In this document: one piece after another, positions 42,299 through 56,392 of the stretch
How the letters are laid out: the number at the start of each line of letters is the position of its first letter
Position numbering within the stretch: the stretch's first letter is position 1
NCBI GenBank assembly: GCA_945889625.1
Contig: CAMDCE010000015.1
Coordinates: 1 to 64,000 of the forward strand
Length of the DNA stretch: 64,000 nt
Origin: Asaia bogorensis
Lineage (GTDB): Bacteria; Pseudomonadota; Alphaproteobacteria; Reyranellales; Reyranellaceae
Direction of reading: 5' to 3'
Position numbers and translations under genes: made by a program
The notes under the pieces: generated by a model
The model's database searches: none
Seen by the model: the letters and a program-made list of their open reading frames with translations, nothing else
What the model was told of the DNA's origin: nothing

Positions 42299-43672
42299 TC
42301 AGCGATTGCAGACCGCGCGGGCGGCCTCGACAATGGTCTCCTGTTGCGGCAGCGCCAGACGCTCGAGGTTCGCGGCATAGGGCAGCGGCACATCTAGCCC
42401 CGCCACGCGCTTGACCGGCGCGTCGAGCCAGTCGAAGGCATGCTCCATCATCAGAGCAGCGAGTTCCGAGCCGATGCCGGCGAAAGCCCAGCCTTCTTCG
42501 ACCGACACCAGGTGGTTGGTCTTCTTGACCGAGTTGACGACGGTCTCGGTGTCGAACGGACGCAGGCTGCGCAAGTTGATGACTTCAGCGTCGATGCCCA
42601 GCTTGGCGAGTTCTTCGGCGGCGTGCAGCGCTTTGCCAACCATGATTGAGAAGGCAACGATGGTGACGTCCTTGCCGGCGCGTTCAATCTTGGCCTTGCC
42701 GATCGGCAGTACGAAGTCGGGATCTTCAGGCACGTCGAACGATTGGCCGTAGAGAATTTCGTTTTCCAGGAAGATCACTGGATTGGGATCGCGGATGGCG
42801 GCCTTCAGGAGGCCTTTGGCGTCGGCCGCGCTCCACGGCGCCAGTACCCGCAGGCCCGGAACGTGCGCATACCAGCTGGCGTAGCATTGCGAGTGCTGGG
42901 CACCGACGCGTGCCGCGGCTCCGTTGGGCCCGCGGAACACGATGGGCGATTTCATCTGGCCGCCCGACATGTAATGCGTCTTGGCGGCCGAGTTGATGAT
43001 CTGGTCCATCGCCTGCATGGCAAAGTTGAAGGTCATGAATTCGACGATCGGCTTCAGCCCGCCGAACGCCGCACCGACACCAAGGCCCGCGAAGCCATGC
43101 TCGGTAATCGGCGTGTCGATCACACGCTTGTCTCCAAACTCCTCGAGCAGGCCCTGGCTTACCTTGTAGGCGCCCTGGTACTGCGCGACCTCCTCACCCA
43201 TGAGGAAGACCTTGTCGTCCTTGCGCATCTCCTCGGCCATGGCGTCGCGCAGCGCCTCGCGCACGGTGAGGCGCACGGTCTTGCCTTTCCATTCCGGTTC
43301 GGCCGCCGGCGCCGAAGCCATCAGTGCCGGAGTTGCAGCAGCAGCACTCGCCGCCGCCGGCGCTACGGCTCTCGGCGGCGATGCAGGGGCCGCGGTGGGA
43401 ACCGACTTGGCCACGTCGGCCGCGCTCTCGCCTTCGGCAGCAAGGATGCAGATCGGCGTGTTGACGGCAACGCCTTCGGTGCCCTCGGCGACGAGAAGTT
43501 GTGCGACCGTGCCTTCGTCGACCGCCTCCACTTCCATCGTTGCCTTGTCGGTCTCGATCTCGCAGATCACCTGGCCTGACTTCACCACGTCACCCACTTT
43601 GACATGCCACTTGGCCAGCTTGCCCTCGGTCATGGTCGGCGACAGCGCGGGCATCAGAACTGGAATGGGCAT
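42299..43672 (-). CDS. pdhB: Pyruvate dehydrogenase E1 beta subunit with N-terminal lipoyl domain
   Basis: A 457-residue E1-beta. An N-terminal lipoyl domain (about 1-80, [15 protein letters not shown]) nearly identical to that of PdhC is joined by an Ala/Pro linker to the transketolase-type beta domain ([37 protein letters not shown]). This extra lipoyl domain is characteristic of alphaproteobacterial PdhB. The ATG at 43672 sits 5 bases after the pdhA stop. The near identity of the two lipoyl domains suggests duplication followed by gene conversion. Confidence 0.95.
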   Translation of the reverse strand: MPIPVLMPALSPTMTEGKLAKWHVKVGDVVKSGQVICEIETDKATMEVEAVDEGTVAQLLVAEGTEGVAVNTPICILAAEGESAADVAKSVPTAAPASPPRAVAPAAASAAAATPALMASAPAAEPEWKGKTVRLTVREALRDAMAEEMRKDDKVFLMGEEVAQYQGAYKVSQGLLEEFGDKRVIDTPITEHGFAGLGVGAAFGGLKPIVEFMTFNFAMQAMDQIINSAAKTHYMSGGQMKSPIVFRGPNGAAARVGAQHSQCYASWYAHVPGLRVLAPWSAADAKGLLKAAIRDPNPVIFLENEILYGQSFDVPEDPDFVLPIGKAKIERAGKDVTIVAFSIMVGKALHAAEELAKLGIDAEVINLRSLRPFDTETVVNSVKKTNHLVSVEEGWAFAGIGSELAALMMEHAFDWLDAPVKRVAGLDVPLPYAANLERLALPQQETIVEAARAVCNR

Positions 43673-43677
43673 GACGA

Positions 43678-44733
43678 TCAGGCCTCGACCAGGACGTCGG
43701 TCCACAGCTCCGAAGGATCGGGCTCGGGACTGTGCTGGGCGAACTCGGCCGCGTCGTTCACGATCTTGCGGATCTCGGCATCGACCGCTTTGAGTGCCAG
43801 CTCATCGGTGAGCTTGTCGTCGAGCAGGATCTTGCGTGCATGATCGATCGGGTCGCGTTCGTTGCGGAACTTGTCGACCTCTTCCTTGCTGCGGTACTTG
43901 GCCGGGTCGCTCATCGAATGGCCGCGATACCGATAAGTCTGCATCTCGAGGATGTACGGCCCCTGCCCACTGCGAGAATGTTCGACCGCCTTCTCGCCTG
44001 CCGCGCGCACGGCCAGCACATCCATGCCGTCGACCCGTTCGCCCGGGATGCCGAATGCCTCGCCGTGGCGGTAGAGCTCCGTCGTTGCCGACGCTCGCTC
44101 GACCGAGGTGCCCATGCCGTAGCGGTTGTTCTCGATAATGTAGACGGCCGGCAGCTTCCAAAGTGCCGCCATGTTCATGGCCTCGTAGACTTGGCCCTGG
44201 TTGGCGCTGCCGTCGCCGAAATAGGTCAGCGAGACGTTCTTGTTGCCGTTGTACTTGTGCGCGAAGGCGAGACCGGTGCCGATCGGCACCTGGGCGCCGA
44301 CGATGCCGTGGCCGCCGTAGAAATTCTTCTCGCGACTGAACATGTGCATCGAGCCGCCCTTGCCCTTGGAATAGCCGGTACTGCGGCCCGTGAGTTCGGA
44401 CATCACGCCCTTGGGATCCATGCCGGCAGCCAGCATGTGACCATGGTCGCGGTAGGAAGTGACAATGGCGTCCTTGTCGTTGATCGTGGCCTGCATGCCA
44501 ACGACGACGGCCTCCTGGCCGATATAGAGGTGGCAGAATCCGCCGATCAGCCCCATGCCGTAGAGCTGGCCGGCGCGCTCCTCGAAGCGGCGGATCAGCA
44601 GCATGGTGCGATAGTAGGATTTGAGCTCTTCAGCGGTCACGCTGTTGTCGCCCGGCGCGGCTGAATTGTTGGATGGCGACTTCGACCTGGTGGGAAGAGA
44701 TTCGACCTTCGGCTTGGTGGCCGGTTTCGCCAT
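43678..44733 (-). CDS. pdhA: Pyruvate dehydrogenase E1 alpha subunit
   Basis: A 351-residue E1-alpha, which binds thiamine diphosphate with PdhB and decarboxylates pyruvate. The ThDP/Mg motif is [20 protein letters not shown] ending [11 protein letters not shown], and the phosphorylation-loop-like [19 protein letters not shown] is present. The ATG at 44733 (AKPATKPK) with GAGGGGAAT upstream is preferred over a TTG 15 bases earlier. The first 30 residues are Lys/Pro/Ser-rich and disordered. First gene of the pdh operon. Confidence 0.95.
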   Translation of the reverse strand: MAKPATKPKVESLPTRSKSPSNNSAAPGDNSVTAEELKSYYRTMLLIRRFEERAGQLYGMGLIGGFCHLYIGQEAVVVGMQATINDKDAIVTSYRDHGHMLAAGMDPKGVMSELTGRSTGYSKGKGGSMHMFSREKNFYGGHGIVGAQVPIGTGLAFAHKYNGNKNVSLTYFGDGSANQGQVYEAMNMAALWKLPAVYIIENNRYGMGTSVERASATTELYRHGEAFGIPGERVDGMDVLAVRAAGEKAVEHSRSGQGPYILEMQTYRYRGHSMSDPAKYRSKEEVDKFRNERDPIDHARKILLDDKLTDELALKAVDAEIRKIVNDAAEFAQHSPEPDPSELWTDVLVEA

Positions 44734-44907
44734 AGCAATTCCCCTCAATAGCCCCGCCTGCGCTTATAGCATTGCCCATGCCGATGTGGTTGATCTAGCG
44801 GGAAAAACCAGATCACGCGCAAGTGCAGCGCAGCAATTGAGCGATTGTTTGCAAACGAAGCGGCGTGCCGGACAGTTTGTTTCAGACAGCCGCTCAGCGG
44901 CTCTAAT
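44734..44907. promoter_or_regulatory. pdhA upstream region with palindromes
   Basis: This 174-base region between ftsB and pdhA (both minus strand) should hold the pdh promoter. It contains a perfect palindrome GTTTGCAAAC (44847-44856) that resembles a regulator site, an extended -10-like TGCTATAAG closer to pdhA, and AGCCGC-TGA-GCGGCT on the minus strand (44888-44902) just after the ftsB stop, a weak terminator-like stem without a T run. Confidence 0.4.
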
Positions 44908-45207
44908 TCATCGTGTCGGTGTGAAGATGATGACATCTTCCTTGCGCGCGTAGTTCAGCAGAGCGCGGGCGCGTTCATCGAGCATGTCGGGGTCGAGGCT
45001 CTGGTTGCGCAGTGCTGCCACGCGGCGTTCCCAGATCTTCCGCGTCGTCTCGGCTTCGGCCAGATTCTGATCCGCGACCTGCGTTTCACGCTGAAGATGT
45101 GCCATAGCCAGCAAACCGCGATCGCCGTTCACGAGGTGATAGCCGAAATAGCCGAACACCGTGGCGAAGATTATGGGAGCCAGAATCTGACGCGGTCTCA
45201 ACAACAT
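44908..45207 (-). CDS. ftsB: Septum formation initiator (FtsB/DivIC-like)
   Basis: A 99-residue bitopic membrane protein. It has a short cytosolic N-terminus (MLLRPRQ), one membrane span (about 8-30: ILAPIIFATVFGYFGYHLV) and then a coiled coil (LQRETQVADQNLAEAETTRK). It is the FtsB/DivIC scaffold of the divisome, lying between enolase and pdhA as in other alphaproteobacteria. The ATG at 45207 is chosen because GAGGAAG precedes it by 7 bases; an earlier in-frame ATG at 45228 lies inside a hairpin. Confidence 0.88.
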   Translation of the reverse strand: MLLRPRQILAPIIFATVFGYFGYHLVNGDRGLLAMAHLQRETQVADQNLAEAETTRKIWERRVAALRNQSLDPDMLDERARALLNYARKEDVIIFTPTR

Positions 45208-45222
45208 ATGCGGTCTTCCTCG

Positions 45223-45244
45223 CACCATATGGCAACATATGGTG
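45223..45244. promoter_or_regulatory. Perfect hairpin upstream of ftsB
   Basis: CACCATATG-GCAA-CATATGGTG is an inverted repeat with 9-bp arms and a 4-base loop. On the minus strand it ends 2 bases before the GAGGAAG ribosome-binding site of ftsB. It could be an operator for a dimeric regulator or an RNA hairpin in the ftsB leader. Confidence 0.5.
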
Positions 45245-45270
45245 TCGGAAAGTCAAGAATTTTCGTTTTG

Positions 45271-45996
45271 TCAGAGGGCCTTAGCGTCGCTGAGACCGAT
45301 TCGGACGCGCCGGTTGTGACGCCCTTTGTTGTCGATCTTGAGGATGCGAACCGGCGGTGACTCTCCGGTCGAAGAGAGGTGCGTGCCGCCGCAGGCTTGC
45401 CGATCCAGCCCGACAATCTCGACGATCCTGATCTTGCCGTCGGGTGTAGGAGGCGGCGCCACCGAACGGCTGCGGATCAAGCCGCGCTCAGCTTGCGCTT
45501 CGCTCATCGGCACGTAGGCGTGGTTGACGGCGATATCCCGGGCGATGACGTCGTTGATCGGCCCTTCGAGCGAGCGCAGACGGTCGTTGTCGGCGCCGGG
45601 CACGTCGAAATCCATGCGTGCCGTGCCGTCCTCGTACATCTGCACACCCGTCACCAGCGCGCCGTCGAAGCTCTGGAACACGAAAGCGTTGAGGATGTGA
45701 GTGTCGGTATGGAGTTGACGCATGATCCGACGGAAGGCCGGATCGACTGTTGCCTCGACGCTCCCCACAACCTCGCCTGGCGTATCAAAAAGATGCCAGA
45801 GCTTGCCATCGACGATCTCGAAACCCGTCACTTTCGCTTCGCCATCACCCCAGCGCAGCAGGCCGCGGTCGGCAAGCTGGCCTCCTCCACCGGGATAGAA
45901 CGGCGATTGCACCAGCGCGACTCGCCCTGCGCGGGCGTCGGCGACGTCGGTCTGCACGACCAATGTGTCGGGATGCTCATGACAAAAGAGATGCAT
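45271..45996 (-). CDS. Alanyl-tRNA editing protein (AlaX-like)
   Basis: A 241-residue free-standing editing domain related to AlaRS. The zinc-binding motif HxxxH is at His96/His100 (QLHTDTHILNAF) and the second pair CGGTH at Cys202/His206. The N-terminal beta-barrel has SPFYPGGGGQLADRG. It hydrolyses tRNA-Ala mischarged with Ser or Gly. The length fits the AlaX-M class. It follows the AraC-type regulator on the same strand, separated by 107 bases that hold an inverted repeat. Confidence 0.92.
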   Translation of the reverse strand: MHLFCHEHPDTLVVQTDVADARAGRVALVQSPFYPGGGGQLADRGLLRWGDGEAKVTGFEIVDGKLWHLFDTPGEVVGSVEATVDPAFRRIMRQLHTDTHILNAFVFQSFDGALVTGVQMYEDGTARMDFDVPGADNDRLRSLEGPINDVIARDIAVNHAYVPMSEAQAERGLIRSRSVAPPPTPDGKIRIVEIVGLDRQACGGTHLSSTGESPPVRILKIDNKGRHNRRVRIGLSDAKAL

Positions 45997-46080
45997 CCGC
46001 GAACGCTAGGTCGCGGCCCTCGTCCGGTATTGGCAAAAATTGCCTAGAGTGATTTCGCCGAACGCGAATTGCGCGTCAAC

Positions 46081-46101
46081 GATTGCGCATAGTGCGCAAT
46101 C
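46081..46101. promoter_or_regulatory. Inverted repeat between the AraC gene and alaX
   Basis: GATTGCGCA-TAG-TGCGCAATC has perfect 9-bp arms and starts 2 bases after the AraC stop. It could end AraC transcription, or act as an operator for alaX. No T run follows on either strand, which argues against a classical terminator. Confidence 0.45.
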
Positions 46102-46103
46102 GC

Positions 46104-46940
46104 CTAGGCTGCAGCAGCGCGGGCGAACTGCAGCGGTGTGATCCCGTAACAGCGCTTGAAATGCTTGTTGAGCGCGCTTTGGTCGTAGAAGCCGACGGCC
46201 GTCGCGACTTCCGCGATGATCGGCGACCGCCTGAGACCGCGACAGGCCATGCCGAGCCGAACCTGCGTCAGGTAGGCGTGCGGCGTCAGCCCGACCGTGC
46301 GCTTGAACAGGCCGATCAACTGGAAAGTCGTGAGACCGACACCCGCCGCCAGGTCCTCGAGGTGGAGGTCCGCGGCATATTCGGCGTGCATGCGCTCCGT
46401 GACCCGAGCAAGCAATACCCGGTCGCATGGTGCGGGCTTGATGCGACCGCCACCGCTTCCGTGGCGCTGGAACAGCCGGCCGAACGTGCCGATCAGCAGC
46501 TCACGTTCACGGAAGACATCGCGCCCCTCCTCGATGGCATGGTGCATCGCGAGGAAGCCATCGATCAGATCGGGATCGTTGAACAGGTTACGGGAGAAAT
46601 ACGGCACCGTCTCGATGCCAAGACCTTCGGCCACCCGATCGAGCGCGGTCTGCGTCAGATACATCGAGCGGTATCGCCAGCGATCGCTCCAGCCCATCCA
46701 CCCGGCATGAGGCTCGGCAGGATTGAACACGAACAAGGTCGAGGGCGTGGCCTCTTCGATCCGGCCTCGACTGCGTACGATCGAGCCGCCTTGCTCGGTT
46801 ACGGCGACAACCAGCGCTTCATGCGTATGCGGCGGGTATTCGTGGGTCGTGAAGTCGGCGCAAAGCAGGCTGAGGCCCGCAAGATGCCGGTCCCACCAGT
46901 ATTGTGTTGAATTCCGGGGGTCGATGCGTGCCACGATCAA
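46104..46940 (-). CDS. AraC-family transcriptional regulator
   Basis: A 278-residue regulator. The N-terminal cupin-type sensing domain (about 20-110: HTHEALVVAVTEQGGSIVRS and FNPAEPHAGWMG) is followed by the AraC-type double helix-turn-helix from about 175 on: HLEDLAAGVGLTTFQLIGLFKR for the first and VATAVGFYDQSALNKHFKR plus YGITPLQFARAA for the second. The ligand is unknown. The frame opens with TTG at 46940; the GTG at 46934 is the likelier start. It diverges from the small ABM-like gene, with an AT-rich imperfect palindrome (about 46939-46956) in between, so those two may be a regulator-target pair. Confidence 0.88.
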   Translation of the reverse strand: MIVARIDPRNSTQYWWDRHLAGLSLLCADFTTHEYPPHTHEALVVAVTEQGGSIVRSRGRIEEATPSTLFVFNPAEPHAGWMGWSDRWRYRSMYLTQTALDRVAEGLGIETVPYFSRNLFNDPDLIDGFLAMHHAIEEGRDVFRERELLIGTFGRLFQRHGSGGGRIKPAPCDRVLLARVTERMHAEYAADLHLEDLAAGVGLTTFQLIGLFKRTVGLTPHAYLTQVRLGMACRGLRRSPIIAEVATAVGFYDQSALNKHFKRCYGITPLQFARAAAA

Positions 46941-46983
46941 TATTTACCAATATCGATGGCCACCGCGCCACTAGCCTTCACCG

Positions 46984-49264
<2,281 letters not shown>

Positions 49265-49274
49265 GGACATCGCC

Positions 49275-49907
49275 ATGATGGACAACATCACCCATACCCA
49301 CGACGGCCCAGATCCGCATTCGCCGCGGCCGGATCACGACGATACGTTGACGCATCACAAGATGCTTGAGATCGCCGTACGCGAGCTCCTGATCGAGAAA
49401 GGCATTCTGACGGCCGACGAGGTGCGCGAGGCGGTCGAGCGCATGGACGCGCGCGGCCCCCATCTCGGCGCGAAGGTCGTGGCGCGAGCCTGGGTCGATC
49501 CGGCCTTCAAGGCGCGTCTGTTGAAGGACGGCTCGGCGGGCGCCGAGGAAGCCGGCGTGCAAATGGATCAGCCGACGCGGCTGATCGTCGTGGAGAACAC
49601 TCCGTCGGTGCACAATCTCGTGGTCTGCACGCTCTGCTCCTGCTACCCGCGCATGGTGCTCGGCATTCCGCCCGACTGGTACAAGAGCCGGGCTTATCGC
49701 AGCCGCGCCGTGCGCGAACCGCGCGCCGTGCTTGCCGAGTTCGGCACGCACTTGTCCGAAAGCACGACAGTGCGGGTTCACGATTCGACAGCCGACATGC
49801 GCTACCTCGTGCTGCCGATGCAGCCCAAGGGAACCGACGGCTTCGACGAAGCAAAGCTGGCAGCCCTGGTGACGCGCGATTCCATGATCGGCGTCACGAC
49901 GCTCTGA
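49275..49907 (+). CDS. Nitrile hydratase alpha / thiocyanate hydrolase gamma subunit (metal-binding)
   Basis: A 210-residue catalytic subunit. The metal claw VCTLCSC is at 117-123 (Cys118, Cys121, Ser122, Cys123); Thr after the first Cys is the cobalt-type signature, and the second and third Cys become sulfinate and sulfenate in the active enzyme. Downstream PPDWYKSRAYRSRAVREPRA is typical. The first 30 residues carry seven His (THTHDGPDPHSPRPDHDD, then THH), an unusual His-rich tail that might help load metal. The ATG at 49275 has GAGG 8 bases upstream. It could hydrate a nitrile or hydrolyse thiocyanate; no amidase, activator or transporter gene is beside it. Confidence 0.87.
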   Translation: MMDNITHTHDGPDPHSPRPDHDDTLTHHKMLEIAVRELLIEKGILTADEVREAVERMDARGPHLGAKVVARAWVDPAFKARLLKDGSAGAEEAGVQMDQPTRLIVVENTPSVHNLVVCTLCSCYPRMVLGIPPDWYKSRAYRSRAVREPRAVLAEFGTHLSESTTVRVHDSTADMRYLVLPMQPKGTDGFDEAKLAALVTRDSMIGVTTL

Positions 49908-49910
49908 CGC

Positions 49911-51626
<1,716 letters not shown>

Positions 51627-51641
51627 TCACGACGATTATTC

Positions 51642-51989
51642 CTAGCGGGTGGGCGCGGCGGGCTGGGCTGGCGCCGCTGGCGCTGCCGGCGCAGACGAGG
51701 CCGGCGGCAGATTGTCCATGATCGAGCGGGTGCTGCGGACCGGTTCGCTGACGCTCCAGGCCATCAGGAGGCTCAGGAAAAAGAAGATACCGGCGAAAAT
51801 CGCGGTCATGCGCGACAATACGTTGGTCTGGCCGCGCACCGAGAACAGCGCGTCGGTGCGTCCCATGCCCAGGCCGCCGCCTTCGCTGCGCTGAAGCAGG
51901 ATGACAACGATCATCGCGGCGGTGACGCCGACATGGATGATCAGCAGAACGAGTTGCCAATCGTGCAAGAAGCTTCGTACCGCGTCCAT
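51642..51989 (-). CDS. secG: Preprotein translocase subunit SecG
   Basis: A 115-residue SecG of the Sec translocon. Two membrane spans (about 11-31 LVLLIIHVGVTAAMIVVILL, and about 62-80 FAGIFFFLSLLMAW) flank the conserved LLQRSEGGGLGMG loop. The C-terminal tail is Ala/Pro-rich (APAAPAAPAQPAAP), a common alphaproteobacterial extension. It lies between tpiA and pyrG on the same strand. Confidence 0.93.
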   Translation of the reverse strand: MDAVRSFLHDWQLVLLIIHVGVTAAMIVVILLQRSEGGGLGMGRTDALFSVRGQTNVLSRMTAIFAGIFFFLSLLMAWSVSEPVRSTRSIMDNLPPASSAPAAPAAPAQPAAPTR

Positions 51990-52041
51990 TTTCGTCCAGC
52001 GCTAGATGGGGATTCCGGCCAAGCCGGGGCTTCTAGCCCCT

Positions 52042-52797
52042 TTATACCTCCTTGGCGATAGCCAAAAACTCGTCGGCCTTCAGACTGGCGCCGCCCACCA
52101 GTGCGCCGTCGACATCGCCCGCCGCCAGCAATTCGCCGGCATTGCTGGCCTTCACCGATCCGCCATAGAGCAGCCGCACGGCCGCAGCGTCGGCCATCAG
52201 GCCAACCAGCACCTTGCGAATATGGGCGTGGGCTGCGGCGACCTCGGGTGTGGTCGGCGTCTTGCCAGTGCCAATCGCCCACACCGGCTCATAGGCCACC
52301 ACCAGGCGGGCTGCCGTCGCACCCGCCGGGACACTGCCCTTGAGCTGGCTTTCCAGTACCGCGAGCGTCTTGCCCGCCTCGCGCTCGGCCAGCGTCTCGC
52401 CGATGCACACGATCGGCAGCAGGCCCGCCCGCCAAGCCGCCTCCGCCTTGGCGCGCACCGACGCGTCGGTTTCGCCGCAATCGGTGCGACGTTCCGAATG
52501 GCCGACGATGACGTGGCTGGCGCCACAGTCGCGCAGCATCTCTGCCGACACCTCGCCGGTATGGGCACCGTTTGGCTTGGCGTGGCAATCCTGGCCGCCG
52601 ACCAGCGCGCCGCTCCCCCTCACCGCCTCGGCGACCGTCAAGACCAGGGTCGCCGGCGGGCACATCAGCACCTCCCGGTCGCGCCAGCCTGCCTGCCGGA
52701 CGGCGTCGGCAACGCCCTTGGCCAGCGCCAGCGCATCGACCCGCAGCCCGTTCATCTTCCAGTTGCCGGCGATCAGCGGCCTTCGTGTACGTGACAT
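52042..52797 (-). CDS. tpiA: Triose-phosphate isomerase
   Basis: A 251-residue TIM interconverting glyceraldehyde 3-phosphate and dihydroxyacetone phosphate. N-terminal AGNWKMNG with the catalytic Lys, His in VIGHSERR, Glu in [13 protein letters not shown], and phosphate-binding [16 protein letters not shown]. The ATG at 52797 is fixed by homology to [16 protein letters not shown]; further upstream the frame runs into the promoter region shared with the divergent ppiD. Confidence 0.97.
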   Translation of the reverse strand: MSRTRRPLIAGNWKMNGLRVDALALAKGVADAVRQAGWRDREVLMCPPATLVLTVAEAVRGSGALVGGQDCHAKPNGAHTGEVSAEMLRDCGASHVIVGHSERRTDCGETDASVRAKAEAAWRAGLLPIVCIGETLAEREAGKTLAVLESQLKGSVPAGATAARLVVAYEPVWAIGTGKTPTTPEVAAAHAHIRKVLVGLMADAAAVRLLYGGSVKASNAGELLAAGDVDGALVGGASLKADEFLAIAKEV

Positions 52798-52916
52798 GGC
52801 ATGGTGTCTAGCGGCGGCCGAAGCGGCGGTAAAGGCCGCTTGGTTGCCTGCCAAAGGGGCCAGTGGTAGGCATGCGCCCCGTCATTCCGCCCCTTTTGGC
52901 CCGCAAAGTTCGCCCC

Positions 52917-54854
52917 GTGAAAAAGTTCCGGAAATTCGCCACTTACGCCGTCATGTCGGTGCTCCTGGGCATGCTGATCGTCAGCTTTGTCTTCTGGGGC
53001 GTCGGCGACATGCTGCGCATGGGCGCACGCACCAGCGAAGTCGCCCATGTCGGCGGCACCCATATCCCGGTCTACGGCTGGATCGGTGGCACCTCGGTCT
53101 CCGTCGAAGAGGTGCGCGACCGCTTCAATCGCCAGCTCGAACAGATCCAGCGACAGACCGGCCAGCGGCCGGAACCCGAGGCGGCGCTGCGTTACGGACT
53201 GCACATCCGCGCCCTCGAAGACGTGGTCCAGCGGGCCGTGATCGACAACGCCATCCAGGAGTTCGGTCTCGCCATCAGCCTCGCCGAAGTGCAGGCAGCC
53301 ATCGCCAGGAACCCGGCCTTCCAGGGCACCAGCGGCTCGTTCGATCCGCTGCTGTACCGCAACCGCCTGCAGCAGGCGCGCGTCAGCGAGGCGCAGTATG
53401 TCGCCGACGTCCGGCGCGAGATCGCCTCGGCCCAGCTGTTCGGCGCCGTCCGCACCGACGGTCTCGCGCCCAAGGTGTTGCGCGACGACATCTTCCGCAT
53501 GGAAAGCGAGAAGCGGGTCGCCGATACGGTCTATGTTCCCGATGCCATCATCGTGAATGTGCCCAAGCCCACGGCCGAGCAGCTCGGCACCTATTACGAC
53601 GCCAACAAGGCCAAGTTCCAGATCCCCGAATATCGCGCCTTTTCCTACGTCCTGCTGTCGGTCGACGACGTGATCGGCCAAGTCACCGTCACGCCCGAAC
53701 AGGTGAAGCAGGATTACGACGCGCGGGCCTCGGAGTTCGGCACCCCCGAGAAGCGCGATGTCGACCAGGCGATGACCGACAGCGAGGACAAGGCCAAGGC
53801 GTTGATCGCCGCCGCCACCGGCGGCAAGTCTCTGGAGGACGCGGCCAAGGAAGTGTTGGGCAACACCGACGGTGTCATCAAGCTCGGCATGACACAGAAG
53901 AAGGACCTGCCGCCCGGCCCGCTCGCCGACGGCGTCTTTTCACTGCCTGTCGGCATCGGTCCGGCGCCCATCAAGTCGCCGCTCGGCTGGCACGTGGTGC
54001 GCGTCAACAAGATCGACGCCGGCAAGCTGGTGTCGTTCGACGAGGTCAAGGACAAGCTCGAGAAGGATCTCAAGGCGCAGCTCGCGCCCGATCTGTTGAT
54101 CAAGCTGGTGACCGACTTCGACCGCGTGCTCGGCAAGACCCAGTCGATGACCGCTGCAGCCCAGGACCTCGGGCTGACGGTGAAGACCTACGAAAATGTC
54201 GATGCCCGCGGTCAGGATCCGTCGGGCAAGCAGGTCGTGATCGGGCCGGCCGCCGCCGAGTTGGTGCAGGCCGCCTTCGCCACGCGCGAGAGCGCCGAGA
54301 GCCAGCTCCTGGAAACCCAGAAGGGTGAATATTTCGTCGTCCGCACAGACCGCATCACGCCGGCCCGCATCCCGGCCCTCTCCGAGGTCGAGGCCAAGGT
54401 TATCGAGGCCTGGCAGACCGACGAGCGGCGCAAGCAGGCCGACGAAAAGGTCAGGGCCGCGGTCGAGAAGGTCAATGCCGGGGGCGACCTCGAGGCCATC
54501 GCCAAGGAAATCGGCGTCGAGATGCGCACGACCCGGCCCGTCACGCGCTTCGATGCCGACACCGGTCAATACCTGACCCAGCCCGCCACCCAGGAGCTGT
54601 TCAAGCTCACGCCAGGCAGGACGGTCTCGGTGCGCAGCGCCGAGGGTAGTGTCATCGTGCGGCTGAAGGAAATCCAGGCACCCGACCTCGCCAAGGAAAA
54701 GGAGACGCTCGACCGCTTCGGCAAGCAGCTCGACTCGATGGTCGCCAACGACCTGGTCGCCCAGCTTCTCGCGGCGCTGCGCGCCAAATACGGCGTCACG
54801 ATCAACGAAGCGGTGTTCGCGGCGGCCTTCCAGCCGCAGCAGCAACAGCGGTAA
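52917..54854 (+). CDS. ppiD: Peptidylprolyl isomerase PpiD/SurA-type
   Basis: A 645-residue membrane-anchored periplasmic chaperone with parvulin isomerase domain. One N-terminal membrane span ([21 protein letters not shown]) is followed by the SurA-N-like chaperone domain (about 80-240) and the parvulin segment in the middle ([12 protein letters not shown] ... [17 protein letters not shown]). Charged helices follow. The GTG at 52917 ([10 protein letters not shown]) is chosen because homologues start just before the membrane span; a GTG at 52863 and an ATG at 52872 are in-frame alternatives. No clear ribosome-binding site is present. trpE follows directly, as in many alphaproteobacteria. Confidence 0.88.
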   Translation: MKKFRKFATYAVMSVLLGMLIVSFVFWGVGDMLRMGARTSEVAHVGGTHIPVYGWIGGTSVSVEEVRDRFNRQLEQIQRQTGQRPEPEAALRYGLHIRALEDVVQRAVIDNAIQEFGLAISLAEVQAAIARNPAFQGTSGSFDPLLYRNRLQQARVSEAQYVADVRREIASAQLFGAVRTDGLAPKVLRDDIFRMESEKRVADTVYVPDAIIVNVPKPTAEQLGTYYDANKAKFQIPEYRAFSYVLLSVDDVIGQVTVTPEQVKQDYDARASEFGTPEKRDVDQAMTDSEDKAKALIAAATGGKSLEDAAKEVLGNTDGVIKLGMTQKKDLPPGPLADGVFSLPVGIGPAPIKSPLGWHVVRVNKIDAGKLVSFDEVKDKLEKDLKAQLAPDLLIKLVTDFDRVLGKTQSMTAAAQDLGLTVKTYENVDARGQDPSGKQVVIGPAAAELVQAAFATRESAESQLLETQKGEYFVVRTDRITPARIPALSEVEAKVIEAWQTDERRKQADEKVRAAVEKVNAGGDLEAIAKEIGVEMRTTRPVTRFDADTGQYLTQPATQELFKLTPGRTVSVRSAEGSVIVRLKEIQAPDLAKEKETLDRFGKQLDSMVANDLVAQLLAALRAKYGVTINEAVFAAAFQPQQQQR

Positions 54855-54859
54855 CGACC

Positions 54860-56392
54860 GTGTCGATTTCGCCCGACTTCAGCGCCTTCGCCAAGATCTA
54901 CGAGGCCGACAAGCCGCAGCTCGTCTGGACCAAGCAGGTCGCCGATCTCGATACGCCGGTCTCGGCCTATCTCAAGCTGGCCGACGGGCGCGCCAATTCG
55001 TTCCTGCTCGAATCGGTCGAAGGCGGCTCGGTGCGCGGCCGCTACTCGATCATCGGCTTCAAGCCGGACGTGATCTGGCGCTGCACCAGGAACCAGGCCG
55101 AGATCAACCGCCGCGCCAGCACCGACGCCCACACCTTCGAACCGCTGCCCGGGCGGCCGCTCTAGACGCTGCGCACGCTGATCCGCGAAACCCAGATGGA
55201 CATGCCGCCCGGTCTGCCGCCGATGGCGGCTGGCCTGTTCGGCTTCCTGGGTTACGACATGGTCCGTGACATGGAGCGGCTGCCGGACGACAACCCCGAC
55301 CCGATCGGCCTGCCCGATGCCATCATGGTGCGGCCGACCCTGATCTGCATCTTCGATCGCCTCGAAGACAACGTGGCGCTGATCACGCCGGTGTGGCCTC
55401 AGGTAGGCGTCAACGCCCGTGCAGCCTATGAAGCCGCCCAGGAACGCATCGCCGACGCCGTTGCGGACTTCGAGCGCGATCTGCCGCTCCGCCGCGATGA
55501 CGCCGCCGCGCTCGAGGCGCTGCCCGAGCCGCAGGCCAACATGTCGAAGGACGAGTTCAAGGCCATGGTCGACGTCTGCAAGGAGTACGTCCTGGCCGGC
55601 GATGCCTTCCAGATCGTGCCGTCGCAGCGCTTCTCGCTGCCCTTCAAGCTGCCGCCGCTCTCGCTCTACCGGTCGTTGCGCCGCATCAACCCCTCGCCGT
55701 TCCTGATCTTCTTCGACTACGGCGACTTTTCCATCGTGGGCTCGAGTCCTGAGATCCTGGTGCGCCTGCGCGACAACATCGTCACCATCCGCCCGCTTGC
55801 CGGCACCAAGCCGCGCGGCGCCACGCCCGAAGAGGACAAGCGGCTGGCCGACGAGCTGCTGTCCGACCCCAAGGAACGCGCCGAGCACCTGATGCTGCTC
55901 GATCTGGCGCGCAACGACGTGGGCCGCGTCGCCAAGATCGGCTCGATCCGCGTCGTCGAGCAATTCACCATCGAAAAATACAGCCACGTCCAGCACATCA
56001 GCAGCCATGTCGAAGGTACATTGGAAGACGGGCTGGAGGCGATCGACGCGCTGAAGGCCGGCTTCCCCGCGGGCACGCTGTCGGGTGCCCCCAAGGTCCG
56101 CGCCATGCAGATTATCGACGAGGTCGAGCCGGTGCGCCGCGGCATCTACGCCGGCTGCGCCGGCTACTTCGCCGCCAATGGCTCGATGGACACCTGCATA
56201 CTGCTGCGTACCGGCCTGGTGAAGGACAACACCATGTACGTGCAGGCCGGCGTCGGCGTCGTGGCCGATTCCGACCTCGAGGCCGAGTATCAGGAAAGCG
56301 TGCAGAAGGCGCGTGCCCTGGTCCGCGCGGCGGAAGAGGCCGTGCGCTTTGCGTCAGCCGGCAGTTGGACGGCGGGCAACACGCGGCGCTAG
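54860..56392 (+). pseudogene. trpE: Anthranilate synthase component I with in-frame TAG at codon 102
   Basis: A single frame of 511 codons reads as TrpE throughout: the N-terminal regulatory site FLLESVEGG and RYSIIGF, then the chorismate-binding domain with INPSPFLIFFD, PLAGTKPRGATPEED, LDLARNDVGRVA and AGAG-like QAGVGVVADSD near the end. It is interrupted by TAG at 55163-55165, inside GRPL-TAG-TLRTLI. The neighbouring residues match TrpE where homologues commonly have Glu, so a single GAG to TAG change explains it. Everything before and after is intact, so it is either a very recent pseudogene, a suppressed amber codon or a sequence error. trpG, trpD and trpC do not follow. Confidence 0.88.

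Noticed and set aside
55163-55165. TAG in trpE as a pyrrolysine codon.
   Set aside because: Nothing suggests a pyrrolysine system in this type of organism, and a single GAG to TAG change is simpler.
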